Positions 60,038 through 64,000 of a DNA stretch of 64,000 bases are shown one piece after another. The stretch is from Corythucha ciliata (taxonomy: Eukaryota > Arthropoda > Insecta > Hemiptera > Tingidae). A program made the position numbers and the translations under genes. Each line of letters opens with the position of its first letter. Position 1 is the first letter of the stretch. The notes below the pieces were generated by a model that made no database searches, was not told the DNA's origin, and saw only the letters and a list, made by a program, of their open reading frames with translations. The DNA is taken from positions 38,254,164 through 38,318,163 of the forward strand of contig CM075941.1 in NCBI GenBank assembly GCA_038030265.1, read 5' to 3'.

Positions 60038-60473
60038 ATGAAAACCTTCGTCGTTCTCGCTTTAGTACTGGCTGCCGCGTATGCCACCAACGAGTACCAA
60101 GGAGCAGACTACAATCATCACAACGATCACTACGTAAGTTTTTCAAAAGTAATATTACACGCTTTATTATAAAACAGTTTATGAGCGAATTATAAAATTT
60201 ACCCATGACCGTGTTGCAAAGGCTCCACCAAAATACGACTTCGAATACAACGTTCACGATCTGCACACCGGTGACATTAAAAGTCACCACGAGACGCGAC
60301 AGGGTGACGTTGTCAAAGGCTTCTATCAACTCAAGGAGGCTGATGGAACGACAAGACAAGTCCACTACACGGCCGATGATCACCATGGATTTAACGCTGA
60401 AGTGAAAAACATCGGTCACGCCGTTCATCAAACTCATCAGTCGGCCGTCCATGGATCTTCGGTTCACTACTAG
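60038..60473 (+). CDS. RR-2 cuticular protein (chitin-binding Rebers-Riddiford)
   Basis: Two exons. 60038-60133 encodes a signal peptide ([16 protein letters not shown]) plus a short His/Asn/Tyr-rich segment. A GTAAGT donor at 60134 and an AG acceptor at 60220-60221 define an 88-bp phase-0 intron. 60222-60473 encodes the chitin_bind_4 domain: [59 protein letters not shown]. The G-x-Y-x-L-x-E-x-DGT-x-R-x-V-x-YTAD core and the GDVVKG signature mark the RR-2 subgroup, found mostly in hard cuticle. Total 115 residues, small for the family, with a His-rich C-terminus ending HY. Intron placement near the end of the signal-peptide exon is typical of cuticle genes. Secreted structural protein binding chitin. 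TATA box and AATAAA signal are both present. Confidence 0.95.
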
Positions 60474-60507
60474 AAGCATCAAAATAATTACATTCGATAA
60501 TTTTTTC

Positions 60508-60513
60508 AATAAA
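60508..60513 (+). promoter_or_regulatory. Poly(A) signal of the cuticle gene
   Basis: AATAAA 35 bp after the stop codon, giving a very short 3' UTR. Confidence 0.7.
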
Positions 60514-60999
60514 ACTTCGATATAAAAAAAAAATTGCCTGCTTCTTTCAACATAATTTATGTTTCCGGTTTCAATTGTCGACTTCTGAGGGCCAAGATAT
60601 CCAATTCTCGTTCTGAAAGATCAATTTTATGGTATGTACAGTCTGATTCACAGTGTCATGCTTACGTTTGGCTCATTCTTCCCTTTGGAGACAACATTAT
60701 TGCCGCTTGCGTAATATCCAGTGTCTTTGGGCCTAAATTCGAGTCTTCCACGGTCACAAAAATCGTGTTCTTAAGCTAATTAGTCATGTTAGTTGCCAAA
60801 TGGTTGGTTCCCATGGCAAAGACGGCAGCTAGATAAAGTTGAAGGCAATCATATTAATTGCCTCAAGATATGCTCGAACCAGCCCTATAATTTTAGTCTC
60901 GAACTGGCGTAATAATCAGCGCTGTTGATGTCCAACGGTCACTGTGGTGAATCTGTGGAGGGGAAAAAAGCTAGTAAAGACGGTCCCAAACGCAGCTGG

Positions 61000-61657
61000 T
61001 AGCCCAGGAAAATCAGTGCAAAAAATGGCCCTAGCCCCTAAAAATAGCTCGAGAGCTGGAAATCGTTTTCATCCCTCTCTAGGCGGTCCTGAATAACCAA
61101 GTTATGAGTTTGCGATGGTTTCTTGGTTGTGCTCTAGATTTGAGAGCCTAAAAACTGCGAAATTTTCGCACTTTTCCAGTTTTTCGCGTATAATTCAAAA
61201 AGTACGCATCCCACAAAAAATGTTACCATTTCCGTTATCAAAGAGCGTCAAATTCCCTATCGAATGACGTTTGAAACATCGGCTATAATCTAAATATAAT
61301 GCGAACTCCTATGCACTTTCTATGAACTTCGTAATTAGGCGTTAAAGTTTAGGGTTCTCAACTCTTTAGCGAATACGATAAAAATTGGCAATCACTGACT
61401 GGTGATTGCGGCTGACCAATTGTGATATTTCTAACGTCATTCGACAGGGAATTTGTCGCTTTTTGAAAACGAAAATAGTAACATTTTCGTAGGATGCGAA
61501 AAACTGAAAAAAAAAGCGAAAATTTCGCAGTTCTGAAGCACAACCTATAAACCGTCGCAACTTATAAATTTGTTATTCAGGATCACCAAGAGATATTAAA
61601 ACGATTTCCAGCTCTCGAGCAACTTTTAGATGCTAGAGCACTAATTTGCCTGGACTA
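61000..61657. mobile_element. Foldback element with ~260-290-bp arms
   Basis: TA-flanked element 61002-61655. Left GCCCAGG...; right CCTGGAC. The arms pair across GCTCGAGAGCTGGAAATCGT, CTGAATAAC and ACTGCGAAATTTTCGC, and across AAATTCCCTATCGAATGACG, leaving a ~110-bp loop. No coding frame. Confidence 0.8.
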
Positions 61658-61969
61658 TAGGGTCAAACAGAAAAATGTTTCTTGTGAATTAGCCCACCCT
61701 GTGGATCTTTAGTATTCTTAGGGGTTTTGATCGAAACAACACCCCTGAAATTGGTTTTGACTGGGCCATGGCAAATTGACTATCTGAATAAGCCAGAAAG
61801 CAGAAAAACAAGCAGAATAAACCGGCATGTTCGGCGTTCGAACAAAATTTGACCAGTGGCGGACCTATACACAGACTTATCAAGACCCGGGGCAGGAATC
61901 TCTCTAGGAGACCACTAAGCCAATAAATAAACTAGGAATATACTCTTAATAGTGTGGAATTTCATATTT

Positions 61970-62105
61970 TTCTTAATTTGAGCCACGAAATCACCTCCGG
62001 AAACCGTGAGTTGGCATTTTCTTAATTGATTCTATATAAGTGTTAATATAGCGCTTTTCCCTCAATTTTAGCTGTGAATCGGCGCTTAAAAAAACAACTG
62101 TTATT
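61970..62105 (+). repeat. Family A array, forward sense (short)
   Basis: CTTAATTTGAGCCACGAAAT and CCCTCAATTTTAGCTGTGAA cores. Confidence 0.5.
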
Positions 62106-62167
62106 AACCATGGATAGACCATTTCCCGGAAAAATAAAAAAAATTCGAAATGCGTGGAAAATGAGTT

Positions 62168-62202
62168 ATATGTATATGAGTGTGTATATATATATATATG
62201 AG
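62168..62202. repeat. (TA)n/(TG) microsatellite
   Basis: TATATG, GTGTGTATATATATATATATG. It abuts repeat R copy 4, as an AT-rich microsatellite also abuts copy 3. Confidence 0.8.
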
Positions 62203-62210
62203 TAAAGGTC

Positions 62211-62284
62211 TGCCGGGGACCCCTCCCGCCAGTTGGGCAGGGGGAAATCTGCGGCACCTGTAGAAGAGTTTAGTCGCCTTGTGC
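62211..62284 (-). repeat. Short interspersed repeat R, copy 4
   Basis: Reverse complement reads GCGACTAAACTCTTCTACAG + GTGCCGCAGATTTCCCCCTG. The adjoining GGCAGACCTTTACTC resembles the tail of copy 1. Confidence 0.8.
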
Positions 62285-62499
62285 AATATTTTTAAAAAAC
62301 GCTTAATAACAACGGAGAAAACATTTACCACTAGTTCTGTTTATAATGTAGTGACGTCACTTTCAAGCGGGAAAGTTCAAAATCCTGCCGGTTTTAATCT
62401 TTGATTACAAGATTGGTGTTGCTGATTCAAGGCGAGTATTTGCCTTTAAAACATTAATATTTTTAATAATAATATTTATCTCATTTTTTTCCGGGAATA

Positions 62500-62965
62500 A
62501 GAGCTTTTACCACTTTTTTCTGCTACTACCTCAATTTTAGCAGCTAATTATCACAAATTCCGCGAATTAGTTTTTTTCTCAACTACTTTTCTCTATCCAA
62601 TTTTATCCACGAATTAGGGTTTTCTCAATCAGCTGTAAAGTTGCCTCATGAGCCCGAGAATTTCCATTTACTCAACTTAAGCTGCGAGGGAGGGGGTTTT
62701 TCCAGACTTGTATATTCGCAATTATATGTATAGCTTTGTTCTCAACTTTTGCCTCTAATTGCGGAGTTTCATCTAAAATGTAGCCGCCAATTAGTACTTT
62801 TCTTAATTCCGGACACGAATTTCGGAGCGCTTTACTTTTGTTATGTGTAAAATTCGCAGCGGTATGGGTCCAAAGTAGGTTCAAAATGGAGGTTTTCAAA
62901 GGTTCTGAGATCATAGGGGTGTGGGTGTGTCAACCACGTGCAAAATTCGCAGCGTTTTTCATGTA
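62500..62965 (+). repeat. Family A array, forward sense
   Basis: CGCGAATTAG, TTTTCTCAA and TTAAGCTGCGA cores, diverged. Ends with a local duplication containing AAAATTCGCAGCG (62848 and 62940). Confidence 0.55.
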
Positions 62966-63311
62966 TTTAAGCTTTCCGAGGCCCCCATCAGAATGGCCAC
63001 CGGGTCTGATCAGGGCGGTTGGCCCAGGTGTGAGGGGGGGGGGGTGTGCCACCGAATCGGTACGCTAGAGAGTTCGACGACGTTCAAATGCATTTCCGGA
63101 CTCGGAAACCAATTTAGCCCCTCAACCTTACTAGTTGACTATTAACACTGGCCATTTTTCACGAGAAACAGACTTGTCACTACAAAAGTCCAGATTTTCC
63201 CTCTTCAGCTGTTGTTTTGTGAAACAACACCCACGGATAGGAGGGCTGCCCCCCCCCCCGGCTCGGAATCCTAGGTGGATTATTGTGCCCCCCCCCCCAG
63301 GGTCTGTGGAT
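62966..63311. other. No gene recognised; poly-G/poly-C tracts
   Basis: G-run near 63035-63043 and C-runs near 63249-63259 and 63287-63298. Probably 3' flank of the adjacent retroelement. Confidence 0.35.
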
Positions 63312-64000
63312 CTAATCCAGGATCTTCTTCCCTCTGACAAGGTTTAGGAGGTCCTCGGCTAGAGTTTCGCAGGTCGGAGCACCCTCGAGTGGATCGGCCC
63401 CGAAGTTGCTGAGCCGGCGGCCCGCGAGCGCCTCACACTCAAGCACGATGTGATAGGCGGTCTCGTCTTCTTCCTCACACAGACTACACACCGGGGACTC
63501 CGTGGTTACCCCTATGCGGTGTAGGTGGTAACGGAGCTGGCAGAATCCTGTGATAAGGCCTACCACCGTTCTAAGGTCTCTCCGGCTAAGTCGGAGCAGT
63601 TTGCTCGTAAGCCTCCTGCACGGTCTTTCGAGCGTGCGCTTACTCTGCTGATGTTCCTCCAGTCTCAGCCAGCGTATAGCCGCCTGGGAATTAACCCACA
63701 TGGCTATCGCCATCCTGAAGGTCGATGGCGGGACGCCGAGCGCCGGCTCTGGGCCAGTGAAGTCTCCACTCGAGCCCTCCCTGGCCAAGGAGTCCGCCTG
63801 CTCGTTCCTGTAGATACCCTTGTGTCCCGGTACCCATTCAAGGCTTACCTTGTTATCTTGGGCCAGTACACAAAGGCTTTGGCGGCAGTCCCATACAAGT
63901 CCAGAGCTCACTATCGGAGCCGTTAGTGCCTTAATGGCAGCCTGGCTATTTGTGAGAATACGTATATGGGCATTTTGCTCGTCCCTACGTATATTCTCAG
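63312..64000 (-). pseudogene. RNase H and C-terminal zinc finger of a non-LTR retrotransposon (partial)
   Basis: Continuous open frame from the window edge to TAG at 63312-63314. RNase H parts: RILTNSQAAIKAL near 63965-63927, where the usual catalytic Asp of SDSQA reads Asn (AAT, 63948-63950), then VSLEWVPGHKGIYRNEQADS with the His and final Asp kept. A C-terminal tail follows (LRTVVGLITGFCQLRYHLHR) with the CxxC-H-C finger CSLCEEEDETAYHIVLEC. This layout belongs to the R1/Jockey/I-type elements. No frame breaks in 229 codons, so the copy is young relative to others here. The start lies outside the window. Confidence 0.83.

Noticed and set aside
60036..60509. 157-codon open frame on the minus strand across the cuticle gene
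   Set aside because: It is the antisense of the cuticle-protein exons and intron; no family motif.

Overview
The window reads as repeat-rich, AT-rich genomic DNA of an arthropod, probably an insect. The evidence is an intact two-exon RR-2 cuticle-protein gene (60038-60473), plus Pao/BEL, Ty3/Gypsy, piggyBac-like and non-LTR elements of the kinds common in arthropods. The species cannot be fixed from the sequence. Only two host-type protein genes look intact: the cuticle gene and a single-exon secreted lipid-binding-type (TULIP/group 7-like) gene at 20462-21157 on the minus strand. Nearly everything else that can be named is mobile DNA in decay.

Layout: 0.3-2.3 kb is a minus-strand Pao/BEL remnant. 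3.0-4.6 kb has small interspersed repeats and a foldback MITE. 8.1-12.2 kb is a plus-strand Pao/BEL remnant split by a piggyBac-like transposase pseudogene. 12.3-17.6 kb holds degenerate short-period arrays and a microsatellite. 17.8-19.5 kb is an R1-like non-LTR remnant. 20.2-22.0 kb is the secreted-protein gene between two TTAA-flanked MITEs. 22-25 kb has arrays and a 450-bp repeat. 25.3-26.5 kb is a Gypsy integrase with one nonsense codon. 29.9-32.1 kb is a nearly perfect 1.09-kb tandem duplication. 33.2-35.0 kb is a Jockey/CR1-like non-LTR remnant (minus). 35-39.6 kb holds arrays, MITEs and a Gypsy integrase fragment. 39.7-47.3 kb has two diverged ~2.7-kb duplicate blocks separated by a pogo-like fragment and carrying a TIR element with 9-bp target duplications. 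52.5-57.8 kb has arrays symmetrically arranged around a tRNA-derived repeat, plus nested MITEs. 60-60.5 kb is the cuticle gene. 61.0-61.7 kb is a long-arm foldback. 63.3-64 kb is the RNase H end of another non-LTR element, running off the window.

I found no clear novel multi-gene system. The best new-looking material is structural. First, a 9-bp-TSD TIR family can be dated inside the window: it has an empty site, a clean insertion, and a recombinant copy with mismatched target duplications. Second, at least four families of degenerate 20-40-bp quasi-periodic arrays occur in both orientations. Third, a tRNA-containing foldback repeat has a second copy in permuted order. All alignments were made by eye; family names rest on recognised motifs, not on database searches.
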